NCBI GenBank assembly: GCA_029066845.1
Contig: JAIEFR010000022.1
Coordinates: 82,184 to 146,183 of the forward strand
Direction of reading: 5' to 3'
DNA length: 64,000 nt
Source of the DNA: Clostridia bacterium
GTDB lineage: Bacteria; Bacillota; Clostridia; Christensenellales; Borkfalkiaceae
The notes beneath the pieces are model-generated. The model saw nothing but the letters and a program-made list of their open reading frames with translations. It was not told where the DNA came from and searched no databases. This document shows, piece after piece, positions 1-9,678 of the stretch; the stretch's first letter is position 1; every line of letters starts with the position of its first letter. The position numbers and the translations under genes were made by a program.

Positions 1-1069
<1,069 letters not shown>

Positions 1070-1081
1070 ATATTCATATAA

Positions 1082-1110
1082 TTGATTTATAATATAAAGT
1101 GTGCTACAAT
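1082..1110 (+). promoter_or_regulatory. sigma-A-type promoter for the SDR/ferredoxin unit
   Basis: TTGATT (1082-1087), 17-bp spacer, TACAAT (1105-1110). It lies in the gap after yggS and about 50 bp before the chosen SDR start at 1162, which has AGGAGA upstream. Confidence 0.7.
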
Positions 1111-1161
1111 CTTGTATGTGGCACATTTTTTAATTGCCGCTTACATAGGAGAAGAGTAAAA

Positions 1162-2697
1162 ATGGTAATTGCAATAACGGGCACCACGGGCAATATGGGC
1201 AGCTACTTTTTGTGGCAGCTGAATATGTCGCCCGCCGCCGCGGATAAGATAAAAATACTTTGCCGAAGCAAGAAAAAGGCAAAAAAAATATTAAAGCATA
1301 ACGAGGCAATCTCACACAAAATAGAGGTTGTTTACGGCGGTATCGAGGACGAGAAGGCCTGCCGCAAACTTATAGAAGGCTGCGATATGGTGTTCAACGT
1401 CTGTGCGGTAATTCCGCCCAAGTCGGACAGCAACCCCAAAGCCGCAATCGCGTGCAACGTCAACGGCGTGAAAGCGCTGCTGGCGGCAATCGAGAGCGTA
1501 AAAGAAAACCAACCCGTTCTTATACACATATCCTCCGTGGCGGTCTACGGCAACCGCTGCGGCGAGCATAAGTACGGCAGAGTGGGCGAGCCGCTCGTGT
1601 CCGGTCCCTTCGAGCTGTACAGCGCAACCAAAATACTCGGCGAGTACGCCGTGCTTCAATCGAACGTAAAGTGCTGGGCAGTGCTCAGACAGACGGCAAT
1701 GCTGCACTACAACATTTTCAAGGACAACGTTCACGACGGACTTATGTTCCACACTCCCGTCGGCGCGCCCCTCGAATGGGCGACGGTCAGGGACAGCGGC
1801 AGACTTCTACTCAATATCGTAAAATCTTACGCGGACAAGACCCTTCCACAAAAATTCTGGAAGAAAGTATATAACATAGGCGGCGGCAAAGACTGCCGCA
1901 CATACGGCTACGGCACTTACGACGAGGGCTTTAAAATTATAGGCGGCAACTTCAAGCACTTTTTCAAGCCCTGGTACAACGCCACGCGCAACTTCCACGG
2001 TATGTGGTATTACGACAGCGACGAGCTGGACAACTACTTCCACTTTCGCGGTCAGAGCTGCACGGACTTCTGGCAGGAAATGAAGCGCAGAAACAAAATT
2101 TACACGATGGGCAAGTTCGTGCCCCGTCCTTTGATTTCCGCCTTCCTTTTCAAGCGACTTTTAAGAGATGAAAATTCCCCCTCGCACTGGGTCAAAAAGG
2201 GCGACGAGGCGAGAGCAATCGCCTACTTCGGCGGTTCGGACGCGTTCAAGGCGCGCAAAGCTCTGACGTGGAAGGACGTTGAGCTGCCCACCGAGATACC
2301 CGACCCCGTGCCGATGACGAGCGCGCAAAATATCGAGGCGTACGGCTACGATATTGACAAGCCAGACGAGCAGATTACGGCGGACGACCTTGTTGCTGTT
2401 GCAAAGGCGCACGGCGGCAAGTGCCTTACCGCCGACAGCTTCGACGGCGATATGTACAAGAAAATGGACTGGGAAACGGTTGACGGCGAAAAGTTTACCG
2501 CCGATACTTACACCGTTCTTCGCGCAGGTCACTGGATTAATCCCCTCTACACCCAATGGAAATGGGATTTCGACAGACTTTCCAAGACGGACAGAATATT
2601 TGCGCGCATATGGTACGACAGCCACGGTAAGGACGAGGACTACGTTTACTATTTCGACGACAAATTCAAGGCGCGCGCCGATAAGCTGAACAAATAA
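1162..2697 (+). CDS. Extended SDR (NAD-dependent epimerase/dehydratase) with a long C-terminal extension
   Basis: The ORF opens at 1099, but ATG 1162 follows AGGAGA and begins directly with the Rossmann strand MVIAITGTTGNMGS, so this start is preferred (511 aa). The nucleotide-binding TGTTGNMG, the HISSVAVYG strand and the active-site YSATK mark an extended short-chain dehydrogenase. After about residue 300 the protein continues for ~200 residues, rich in Trp, Tyr and charged residues and not part of the standard fold; I do not recognise it. The stop overlaps the next ATG by one base (TAATG), so it is tightly coupled to a ferredoxin/flavodoxin protein, suggesting a redox partnership. Substrate unknown. 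Confidence 0.8.
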   Translation: MVIAITGTTGNMGSYFLWQLNMSPAAADKIKILCRSKKKAKKILKHNEAISHKIEVVYGGIEDEKACRKLIEGCDMVFNVCAVIPPKSDSNPKAAIACNVNGVKALLAAIESVKENQPVLIHISSVAVYGNRCGEHKYGRVGEPLVSGPFELYSATKILGEYAVLQSNVKCWAVLRQTAMLHYNIFKDNVHDGLMFHTPVGAPLEWATVRDSGRLLLNIVKSYADKTLPQKFWKKVYNIGGGKDCRTYGYGTYDEGFKIIGGNFKHFFKPWYNATRNFHGMWYYDSDELDNYFHFRGQSCTDFWQEMKRRNKIYTMGKFVPRPLISAFLFKRLLRDENSPSHWVKKGDEARAIAYFGGSDAFKARKALTWKDVELPTEIPDPVPMTSAQNIEAYGYDIDKPDEQITADDLVAVAKAHGGKCLTADSFDGDMYKKMDWETVDGEKFTADTYTVLRAGHWINPLYTQWKWDFDRLSKTDRIFARIWYDSHGKDEDYVYYFDDKFKARADKLNK

Positions 2698-3590
2698 TGA
2701 AAATAGCAATATTCTATTTTTCTGGCACGGGCAACACCGAAAAGGTTGCCAAAGCCTACAAGCAATATTTCGAAGAGCAGGGCAACGGGTGCGAGCTGTT
2801 CCCCCTGCCGCATAAAGAGCAGGTCGATTTATCGCAATACGACCTGGTCGGCTTCGGCTACCCCATTCATTCGTTCAACGCGCCTCAGATAATGTTGAAG
2901 TTTGCCAAGTCGCTGCCCAAACCAAAGAAGGGCGACAAGCGCGTAACAAGAGCGTTCATTTTAAAGAGTTCGGGCGAGCCCGTAAAGATGAGCAGGGTAT
3001 CCTCCCTCAAACTCAAAAAGATTTTAAAGCGGCGCGGCGTGTACGTTGCAAACGAATACCAGTACGTTATGCCCTACAATATGATTTTCCGCCACACCGA
3101 CCACACGGCGTACAGAATGTGGGAAACGGCGAAAAAGCTTATTCCTCTGGACTGCGCGGATATTCTAAACGGCGTTGAGCGGCACGAAAAGAAGATGCCC
3201 TTCGGCGGCTTTCTGGCGTGGATATTGCGCTGCGAACACTGGGGCGCGCACGTTATCGGAGTCGGCTACCGTGCCACCAAGGACTGCGTTGGGTGCGGGA
3301 TATGCGCCAGGAACTGCCCCGCGGGCAACATAAAAATGAAGAACGGCAAGCCCAAATTCGGCGGCAACTGCTATATCTGCGCGCGGTGCTCCTTCCACTG
3401 TCCCAAGAACAGCATTAAAATAGGACTTCTGAACGGCTGGCGTGTGAACGGCGCATACACCTTCGATGACGGCGACCCGAACGAAAAGAACGGGCACGAA
3501 AATTACTGTAAAAAGGCTTACGCAAGATATTTCAGGGAAGCCGAGGAACGGATAAATTCCGCGGCAAAAACTGCTGAAAACCAAGAATAA
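2697..3590 (+). CDS. EFR1-type ferrodoxin (flavodoxin domain plus two 4Fe-4S clusters)
   Basis: 297 residues. The N-terminus MKIAIFYFSGTGNTEKVA is a flavodoxin-like FMN phosphate loop. Near residues 197-212 and 224-240 are the ferredoxin motifs CVGCGICARNC and CYICARCSFHC, each followed by Pro, for two [4Fe-4S] clusters. This domain order is that of the EFR1 family of cytosolic electron carriers in anaerobes. Translation is coupled to the preceding SDR through TAATG, so it may deliver electrons to it; that link is inference. The C-terminus is charged and lacks membrane segments. Confidence 0.85.
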   Translation: MKIAIFYFSGTGNTEKVAKAYKQYFEEQGNGCELFPLPHKEQVDLSQYDLVGFGYPIHSFNAPQIMLKFAKSLPKPKKGDKRVTRAFILKSSGEPVKMSRVSSLKLKKILKRRGVYVANEYQYVMPYNMIFRHTDHTAYRMWETAKKLIPLDCADILNGVERHEKKMPFGGFLAWILRCEHWGAHVIGVGYRATKDCVGCGICARNCPAGNIKMKNGKPKFGGNCYICARCSFHCPKNSIKIGLLNGWRVNGAYTFDDGDPNEKNGHENYCKKAYARYFREAEERINSAAKTAENQE

Positions 3591-3616
3591 ATTCAACTAC
3601 GATAAGGAGGGTTTGT

Positions 3617-4093
3617 ATGACAAACTCGGACGGATTACAGACCGCACGGGACAACTTTTCAAAGCTGTGCGCCGTGCTTGACGACAACAACTTAAGATAC
3701 GAAAAGAACGACGAGGAGCTTTCGGTTCACTGCCTTGCAAAGGGCAAGGAGCTGCCCGTTGAAATAATAATTAAATTCAACCCCCAGCTGGAAATAGTTT
3801 CGCTTCTCTCTCCCCTTCCCTTCACCGTAAAGGAGGAGAGCCGCAAGGCGGCGGCAGTCGCCGTTGCACGCGTCAACTTCGGTATGGTGGACGGAAATTT
3901 CGACTTCAACTATACAACGGGCGCAATCGTATTCAGACTGACGGCTAGCTTTGCAAACAGCATACTCGGCAAGGACGCGTTCGAATACATTCTGTTCACC
4001 TCGCTGCAGACGGTGGAAGAATACAACGGCAAGCTTTTAACCGTGTGCGAAAAGAATATGTCTGTGGACCAGATATATAACTTTATTAACTGA
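3617..4093 (+). CDS. YbjN-like small protein, copy A
   Basis: A 158-residue soluble acidic protein behind a strong AAGGAGG site. Helix-strand pattern and motifs such as DGNFDFN and GAIVFRL resemble the YbjN family, which shares the fold of type III secretion chaperones; function in Gram-positives is unknown. It is a paralogue of the gene immediately downstream: same length, and the same DGNFDF, VFR, SKDAF/GKDAF and MSVD positions. No signal peptide or membrane segment. Confidence 0.65.
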   Translation: MTNSDGLQTARDNFSKLCAVLDDNNLRYEKNDEELSVHCLAKGKELPVEIIIKFNPQLEIVSLLSPLPFTVKEESRKAAAVAVARVNFGMVDGNFDFNYTTGAIVFRLTASFANSILGKDAFEYILFTSLQTVEEYNGKLLTVCEKNMSVDQIYNFIN

Positions 4094-4108
4094 CGGAGGG
4101 ATTGAGAT

Positions 4109-4585
4109 ATGGCTTACGAATTAAAGACGGCGCTTGCCAAACAGACCTACCGTACTCTTTTGAGCGCGATTGAAGCAAACGACTGGGTTTGCAGTCACAA
4201 CGACGCGCAGCTGGCATTGAACTTCGGCGTGCACGGCGACGACCTCGATATGGAGTTTTACGTGCTCGTTGACGAAGAAAGACAGATTGTACGCTTAATC
4301 TCCCGCCTGCCCTTCAAATTCCCCGGCAACAAAATCGTCGAAGGCGCGGTAGCCACTGGCGTTGCCAACTACGCACTGGTGGACGGCAACTTCGATTTCG
4401 ACATTGCGCGCGGCGACGTCGTATTCAGAATGACGACCAGCTTTTTATCCAGCGTCGTTTCCAAGGACGCGTTTATCAACCTTGTCAACTACGCGGCGTG
4501 GGCTGTTGACAAATTCAACGACAAGCTGTTTATGGTGAGCAACGGAATGATGAGCGTTGACGATTTTATTAAATTCTGTCAGTAA
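4109..4585 (+). CDS. YbjN-like small protein, copy B
   Basis: 158 residues, starting 15 bp after copy A with GGAGGG upstream, and followed by a strong terminator. It aligns with copy A along its whole length (VDGNFDFD, DVVFRMT, SKDAF, MMSVDDFI) but is clearly diverged, so the duplication is old. The pair probably acts together, perhaps as a heterodimer; YbjN-like folds often bind partner proteins. Function not known. Confidence 0.65.
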   Translation: MAYELKTALAKQTYRTLLSAIEANDWVCSHNDAQLALNFGVHGDDLDMEFYVLVDEERQIVRLISRLPFKFPGNKIVEGAVATGVANYALVDGNFDFDIARGDVVFRMTTSFLSSVVSKDAFINLVNYAAWAVDKFNDKLFMVSNGMMSVDDFIKFCQ

Positions 4586-4602
4586 ATTTTAAAACTTTAT
4601 AA

Positions 4603-4635
4603 GGCGGCGGAAACACGCGTTTCCGCCGCCTTTTT
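4603..4635 (+). terminator. Intrinsic terminator after the YbjN-like pair
   Basis: Perfect 12-bp stem GGCGGCGGAAAC / GTTTCCGCCGCC with loop ACGC, followed by TTTTT. Confidence 0.92.
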
Positions 4636-4676
4636 GCAATTAACCCCTTAATATGTGCCGTTTAACGCGGTTTTTA

Positions 4677-5477
4677 TCACTTTTTGTCGCTTTTCATATT
4701 GTGTCTGAAAGCAACTACCGCCAAAACCGCGCCTGCCGCCAGGAACACCGCAATGGGAATAAAACCCAGTGCTGCAACGCTGTCAAACGCGTAGACTGTG
4801 GGCGGCTCCGCACCCGTAGGCGTGTGCACTGCGCCGGTAATCACCCTGCCGATATACACCGACGGATAGAAGGGCAACACCCTGCAAAAGGTTTCGAATC
4901 CGCCCATAGTATCCAGCGGCATCCACGCTCCGCCTAGTATGCCCGCTGCGGAGATAATCACCGAGGTTATGCCGGGCGCCGCCTTATCATTGAGCGCGCT
5001 ACCTATCAATACGCCGAGTGATATGCATATTAAAAGCATAGGCAGCATTTCAAGCATAAGCAGCAGCGCCGCACCGAATGAAAAATACGTGCCGCCGACT
5101 ATGAGCGAAATTATCCAGCCGAACGCAATGCAGACAATCTCCTGCCCCACGCCGATTACCAGACAGGGCACGGTGTAACCCAGCACGAAATCGACGGTGC
5201 GCATAGGCGACGTGTACAGACGGACGAGAAAAGCCGTAGTCCTGTCCTTGGATGTCAACAGCGCGACCGACAGCATAACGAACGTGAACGAGAACATTAT
5301 AATCCCGGGTATAAGCGACGGCGCGTCGAACACGGGCGTATGTCCCTGCGTAAACTTGTTTATGACCTGGAACAGCACAATCATCACGACGGGAAAGCCG
5401 AGGCAAAAAATATATTGCAACGGGTCGCGTAAAATTTCAAGAATATTCCTCTTTATAAAGGCGCGCGCAGTCCTCAT
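4677..5477 (-). CDS. ABC-2 type transporter permease
   Basis: 266 residues with a short cytosolic N-terminus (RTARAFIKRNILEILRDP, typical of ABC-2 permeases) and six predicted membrane segments, including IFCLGFPVVMIVLF near the start and FIPIAVFLAAGAVLAVVAF at the end. The segment ILGGAWMPLDTMGGF matches the usual ABC-2 GG.W.P turn. It overlaps the ATPase gene by 4 bp and is the last gene of a TetR-ATPase-permease operon, the usual layout of a drug or lipid exporter. Substrate unknown. Confidence 0.88.
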   Translation of the reverse strand: MRTARAFIKRNILEILRDPLQYIFCLGFPVVMIVLFQVINKFTQGHTPVFDAPSLIPGIIMFSFTFVMLSVALLTSKDRTTAFLVRLYTSPMRTVDFVLGYTVPCLVIGVGQEIVCIAFGWIISLIVGGTYFSFGAALLLMLEMLPMLLICISLGVLIGSALNDKAAPGITSVIISAAGILGGAWMPLDTMGGFETFCRVLPFYPSVYIGRVITGAVHTPTGAEPPTVYAFDSVAALGFIPIAVFLAAGAVLAVVAFRHNMKSDKK

Positions 5478-6205
5478 AATTTTGCCCCCTTTACGATACT
5501 CACGAAAGCGTCCTCGAAGCTTTTCTGTCCGCTTGAAGTTTTCAACTCCTCCACCGTACCAACCGCCGCAACCCTGCCCTTATTGAGCACGGCAACGCGG
5601 TCGCACAATGCCTCAATTTCTTCGAGATAGTGCGAGGTGAGCACCACCGTGATTTTGCCTTTCAGTGCGCTTATGACCTCCCACAGCTCCCTGCGCGCAA
5701 GCACGTCCAGCCCAAGCGTAGGCTCGTCCAGAAAGAGCAGCTTGGGGTTTGACACGAGCGCGGCGGCAATCGACAGCCGCCTCTGCCAGCCGCCCGAAAG
5801 CGTGCCCGCACGCCTTGCCAGCACTTCGTCCAGCGAGAACGCGGATATTACGCGCTCAACGGCGTTTTGCCTTTGGTTCTTGTCGCCGTAATACACCTCG
5901 GCAAAGAACTGTAGATTTTCCTTAACGGTGAGCTTGGGCGCAACCGACGTTTCCTGCGGAGATACGCCGATTATCTTTTTAATCGAGGACATATCCGTCC
6001 TTACGCTGTTCCCGAAAACAAATGCCTCGCCCTCCGACGGCGCCGTCAGTCCGCACAGAATTTTTATAAGCGTAGTCTTGCCCGCGCCGTTCACGCCGAG
6101 TAGCCCGTAAAGCTCTCCCTCGTTCACCTGCAAATTGCAGTCGTCCAGCGCGGTTATTGCCCCGTATTTCTTTGTCAGCTTCCGAATATCCACTGCCGGC
6201 ATCAT
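5474..6205 (-). CDS. ABC transporter ATP-binding protein (drug-export type)
   Basis: 243 residues. Walker A GVNGAGKTT, Q-loop near GVSPQET, signature LSGGWQRRLSIA, Walker B LLFLDEPTLGLD and switch histidine in LTSHYLEE are all intact, so an active ATPase is expected. It is most like the DrrA/CcmA-type subunits that pair with a single ABC-2 permease. The start overlaps the TetR stop (ATGA) and the end overlaps the permease start, so the three genes are translationally coupled. Confidence 0.93.
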   Translation of the reverse strand: MMPAVDIRKLTKKYGAITALDDCNLQVNEGELYGLLGVNGAGKTTLIKILCGLTAPSEGEAFVFGNSVRTDMSSIKKIIGVSPQETSVAPKLTVKENLQFFAEVYYGDKNQRQNAVERVISAFSLDEVLARRAGTLSGGWQRRLSIAAALVSNPKLLFLDEPTLGLDVLARRELWEVISALKGKITVVLTSHYLEEIEALCDRVAVLNKGRVAAVGTVEELKTSSGQKSFEDAFVSIVKGAKL

Positions 6206-6771
6206 TTATTCCCCCTTTGCGCAAAGCGCGTCTTTAAGCCCATAAACATATCGGTAAGCAACGTCTGCACGGTATCCTCGTCGAACTCCGCATACGACGT
6301 TGCCGCCATTGCCGCAATGCCGTGCACAAATATCCAGCTTTCGAAGTGGAACATCTTCGCACTCTCCTTGTCAAGCCCCGTGGACTGCATTACGGCGTCT
6401 AAAACGTTCTCGTAATCGCCGCCGTCCGCGCCTGCCGCCTCCTTGCTGCGGTTGCGCATAAACAGGTAGGAAAACAGCTCCTTCTCCTCACGCGCAAACC
6501 TGATATATCCCATACCGAAAGCCTTGAACGGGGGATATGTGCCACTCTGCACCTCTCTTTCCAGATAACCCTGATATATCCGCGTAATGTTTTCGACCAC
6601 GGCGGACTTTACTTCTTCCATTCCTCCGAACGAAAGATATATGGGTCTTGTCGAGCAACCCAGCTCCTTTGCAAGCGTGCGCGCATTGAGCGCAGACATA
6701 CCGCTGCTTCTCACCAGCTCTGTCGCGGCGTCTATAATTTTTTGCTTCGGTATTTGCTTAATCGCTGCCAT
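6202..6771 (-). CDS. TetR/AcrR-family transcriptional repressor
   Basis: 189 residues. The N-terminal ~50 residues form the TetR helix-turn-helix (IIDAATELVRSSG ... TLAKELGCSTRPIYLSFGG); the C-terminal helices form the ligand domain. First gene of the exporter operon. A perfect inverted repeat directly downstream of its own -10 box (6793-6808) strongly suggests autorepression and ligand-triggered induction of the exporter. Ligand unknown. Confidence 0.92.
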   Translation of the reverse strand: MAAIKQIPKQKIIDAATELVRSSGMSALNARTLAKELGCSTRPIYLSFGGMEEVKSAVVENITRIYQGYLEREVQSGTYPPFKAFGMGYIRFAREEKELFSYLFMRNRSKEAAGADGGDYENVLDAVMQSTGLDKESAKMFHFESWIFVHGIAAMAATSYAEFDEDTVQTLLTDMFMGLKTRFAQRGNK

Positions 6772-6792
6772 TTACAATTTTGCCCTTCCATT

Positions 6793-6837
6793 GGTAACAC
6801 TTGTTACCATTATAATAAGAACAACTCACCTTGTCAA
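6793..6837 (-). promoter_or_regulatory. Consensus promoter with TetR operator
   Basis: Minus strand: TTGACA (6832-6837), 17-bp spacer, TATAAT (6809-6814), both perfect. Immediately downstream is the 7+2+7 inverted repeat GGTAACAAGTGTTACC (6793-6808), placed where a bound TetR dimer would block RNA polymerase. The TetR ATG is ~22 bp further on. Confidence 0.88.
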
Positions 6838-6855
6838 GAGTTTGAGCAGAAAAAC

Positions 6856-6895
6856 AAAAAACCGCCCGCGCGTTTGCAACGCGCGGGCGGTTTTT
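6856..6895. terminator. Bidirectional-type GC-rich terminator
   Basis: Long stem AACCGCCCGCGCGTT / AACGCGCGGGCGGTT with A-run on the left and T-run on the right; it works in either direction. On the minus strand it ends the Ca2+ ATPase transcript before the TetR promoter is reached. Confidence 0.88.
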
Positions 6896-6906
6896 ATAAA
6901 TTATAT

Positions 6907-9564
6907 TCAGGTGCGCTTTAATACGCGCTTTTTGCCGTTTGTGCCGTGCGGCTGCGCACCGCGGCGATTGTATGCGTTTGTAACTATCCCTGCGATAAGC
7001 TTGTAGATTTCGCCGAATACGATGACCGACAGCGACGCGCCGAAAACCATACCCCACAGCCCGGCGGGAAGCGCAACCAACCCGAACGCAAGTGCGAGCG
7101 GCGAGAAGCACAGCGCGACGTTTACGCCCACGCCGAGCGCGACGGTAACAAGCAGAACCTTGTTAGAGAAGAAGCCGCAGAACGCCGACTTATTGCCCGA
7201 GCGCACGTTGAACGCCTGAAATAGTTCGGCAAACGAAAGCGTTAAAAACGCAACGGTAACCGCCGCATCGTTGCCGTAATGCGCAAGCGTAACCGCATAC
7301 GCCGCAATGGTTACCCCCGTAATATATACCGCCGAACACAGCACCGATAGCATAGAAGACTGCGAAAACAACGCTTTTTCCGCCCTTATCGGCTTATGCT
7401 TCATATCGTCGCCGCTGCCCTTTTCCACGCCGAGCGCAAGCACGGGGAAGCTGTCGGTTATTAAGTTTATCCACAACAGCTGCGTGGACGGAAGGAAGTC
7501 GCACCCGACGAATATGAAGGTTGCAATCATAATTGCAAACACTTCGGCAAGGTTGGTGGAAAGGAAAAACTGTATGGTCTTTTTTATGTTTGAAGATATG
7601 CGCCTGCCCTCTCTTACCGCCGCGACTATGGTCGTAAAATTGTCGTCGGCGATAACCATATCGGCAACGCTCTTGGTGACCTCCGTACCGCTCTTACCCA
7701 TCACTATGCCTATGTCCGCGCTCTTGACAGGAGGCGCGTCATTGACGCCGTCACCCGTCATTGCGACCACCTCGCCCTGAGCCTGTTTGATTTTTACTAT
7801 GATATTTTTATGCTTGGGCGACACCCTTGCAAACACCCTGCCGTGCCTTACCGCTTCTTTTAATTGCGGCTTGGTCATACCGTCCAGCTGTTCGCCCGTG
7901 TACACCTCGTCCGCACTTTGAGCAATGCCCGCCTTTCTTGCGATTGCAAGCGCCGTTTCTGGACTGTCGCCCGTTATCATAACGGTGGTTATGCCCGCCT
8001 CGCGGCACTGCCCTACGGCCTCCCTGACGCCCTCTTTCAGGTCGTCCATCATACCGCACAGCCCCAGGAAGGTCAGCCCCTCCTCGCTGAGTTCGCCGCC
8101 GTCCTTGCAGGCAAAGGCAAGCACCCTGAGCGCCTCGGAGGACATCTGTCTGCCCGCGCCCTGAATACTCTCTCTGTCGGCGGCGGTAAGCGCGCGCGTC
8201 TTTTCACCGTCGGAAATTTTTGTGCAACGCTTCAACACTTCCTCTGGCGCGCCCTTGACGTAGATGCCCACACCGCTCATTCTTTCGGCGCGTACGGACA
8301 TCATCTTGCGCTCGGACGAAAAGGGAATTTCACCCGTAACGGAGTACTCCTCCGCCCAGCCCTCCTGCTCGGCATACGCCTTGATAGCAACCTCGGTAGG
8401 GTCGCCTATATAGCCGTTGCGGCCGCCCTTGACGCGCGTACAGATTGACATACAGGCGTGAATTTTGTCGTTTGACCCCCAACTATCCTGCGGCGAGCGG
8501 CAGTTTTCGGCGGAAAACACCTTGACAACCTTCATTTTGTTCTGCGTAAGCGTGCCCGTCTTATCCGAACAGATACACGTACAGCCGCCCAGCGTTTCCA
8601 CGCATTTCATCTTGCGGATGACTACGTTCTGGTGACTCATTCGCGTGACGCCCATTGCCATTATTACGGACACGACGGCGGGCAACCCCTCGGGAATTGC
8701 CGCAACCGCAACGGCTACGGCGGTCATAAAGTTTTTAAGTAGTCCCGTGCCGCGCGCAAAAAATCCCACGGCAAACACGATTGCAGCAACCACTATTACG
8801 AACGCGGAAATAATCTTGCCCAGCTTGTTCAGACTCTTTTCCAGCGGGCTCTGACCCTTCTTGACGTTTTCAAGCATTTCGGCAATGCCGCCGATTTCGG
8901 TTTCCTGCCCGACGGCGCACACCACGCCCTCGCCGCTGCCGCCCACGACGTAGGTCGATGAAAACAGCAGGTTGCTCGCGTTGGACTGCGTTACCTTTTT
9001 GTCGACTATCACGGTATCGCGCTTTTCAACGCTGTGCGATTCGCCCGTAAGCGCCGCCTCGTCGCATTTGAGCTCGTTGGACGACAGCACGCGCAAATCC
9101 GCCGGCACGACGTCACCCTCCTCCAAAAGCACTATGTCACCCAACGTCAATTCGGTTGCGTCTACCTCAACGACCTCGCCGTCGCGCCTGACCCGCGCTG
9201 TCGTGGAGTTGAGCTTTTTAAGGCTTTCTATGGCTTTGTCCGCGCGGTACTGCTGCACGGTGCCCACTACGGCGTTAAGGAAAATTATAGAGGCAATTAT
9301 CGCAGTATCAACAAGGTCGCTCTTTTCACCCGAGAAGAAAGCGATCACCGCGGAGATGCACGCCGCCGCAATGAGCAGAATGGTCATAACGTCGCCGAAC
9401 TGACTGAAAAACAACCCGACAAGCGAAGTGCGTTTTTTCTTTTTCAGCTCGTTTTTGCCGTACTTCTCCTGCCGCTTTATTACCTCTTCTCCGCTTATTC
9501 CGCGCTCGCTCGAACCGAGCTGTTCGAGAACGCGTTCCTTTGACGTATCGGCGTATTTAAGCAT
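6907..9564 (-). CDS. P2-type calcium-transporting ATPase
   Basis: 885 residues, the usual length for bacterial SERCA/PMCA-like pumps. It exports Ca2+ (or a similar cation) using ATP through a phospho-aspartate. Visible are TGES of the actuator domain, the PEGLP motif in membrane helix 4, the phosphorylation site DKTGTLT near residue 334, KGAPE in the nucleotide domain, and the hinge TGDGVNDAP. Membrane segments near the C-terminus complete a ten-helix layout; NLITDSFPVLALG is typical of P2A/B pumps. It stands alone between two strong hairpins. A short inverted repeat (GTAATA-AAC-TATTAC, 9588-9602) lies just upstream; its role is unknown. Confidence 0.93.
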   Translation of the reverse strand: MLKYADTSKERVLEQLGSSERGISGEEVIKRQEKYGKNELKKKKRTSLVGLFFSQFGDVMTILLIAAACISAVIAFFSGEKSDLVDTAIIASIIFLNAVVGTVQQYRADKAIESLKKLNSTTARVRRDGEVVEVDATELTLGDIVLLEEGDVVPADLRVLSSNELKCDEAALTGESHSVEKRDTVIVDKKVTQSNASNLLFSSTYVVGGSGEGVVCAVGQETEIGGIAEMLENVKKGQSPLEKSLNKLGKIISAFVIVVAAIVFAVGFFARGTGLLKNFMTAVAVAVAAIPEGLPAVVSVIMAMGVTRMSHQNVVIRKMKCVETLGGCTCICSDKTGTLTQNKMKVVKVFSAENCRSPQDSWGSNDKIHACMSICTRVKGGRNGYIGDPTEVAIKAYAEQEGWAEEYSVTGEIPFSSERKMMSVRAERMSGVGIYVKGAPEEVLKRCTKISDGEKTRALTAADRESIQGAGRQMSSEALRVLAFACKDGGELSEEGLTFLGLCGMMDDLKEGVREAVGQCREAGITTVMITGDSPETALAIARKAGIAQSADEVYTGEQLDGMTKPQLKEAVRHGRVFARVSPKHKNIIVKIKQAQGEVVAMTGDGVNDAPPVKSADIGIVMGKSGTEVTKSVADMVIADDNFTTIVAAVREGRRISSNIKKTIQFFLSTNLAEVFAIMIATFIFVGCDFLPSTQLLWINLITDSFPVLALGVEKGSGDDMKHKPIRAEKALFSQSSMLSVLCSAVYITGVTIAAYAVTLAHYGNDAAVTVAFLTLSFAELFQAFNVRSGNKSAFCGFFSNKVLLVTVALGVGVNVALCFSPLALAFGLVALPAGLWGMVFGASLSVIVFGEIYKLIAGIVTNAYNRRGAQPHGTNGKKRVLKRT

Positions 9565-9623
9565 AGTCCACCCCGAAATTCTTACTTGTAATAAACTATT
9601 ACTTAAACTACCGAAATATGCGT

Positions 9624-9658
9624 TGCCGCCCGCGCGTTTTGAAAACGCGCGGGCGGCA
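9624..9658. other. Strong intergenic hairpin related to the 6856 terminator
   Basis: 17-bp stem TGCCGCCCGCGCGTTTT / AAAACGCGCGGGCGGCA. It shares its core with the terminator at 6856 but has no T-run on either side, so it may be a degenerate terminator or an mRNA 3'-end stabiliser for the glycosyltransferase transcript. Confidence 0.6.
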
Positions 9659-9678
9659 CAAATACCTTTATATTTAAT

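Noticed and set aside
9588-9602. GTAATAAACTATTAC inverted repeat upstream of the Ca2+ ATPase as an operator
   Set aside because: Short AT-rich 6-bp arms and no clear promoter around it; could be chance.
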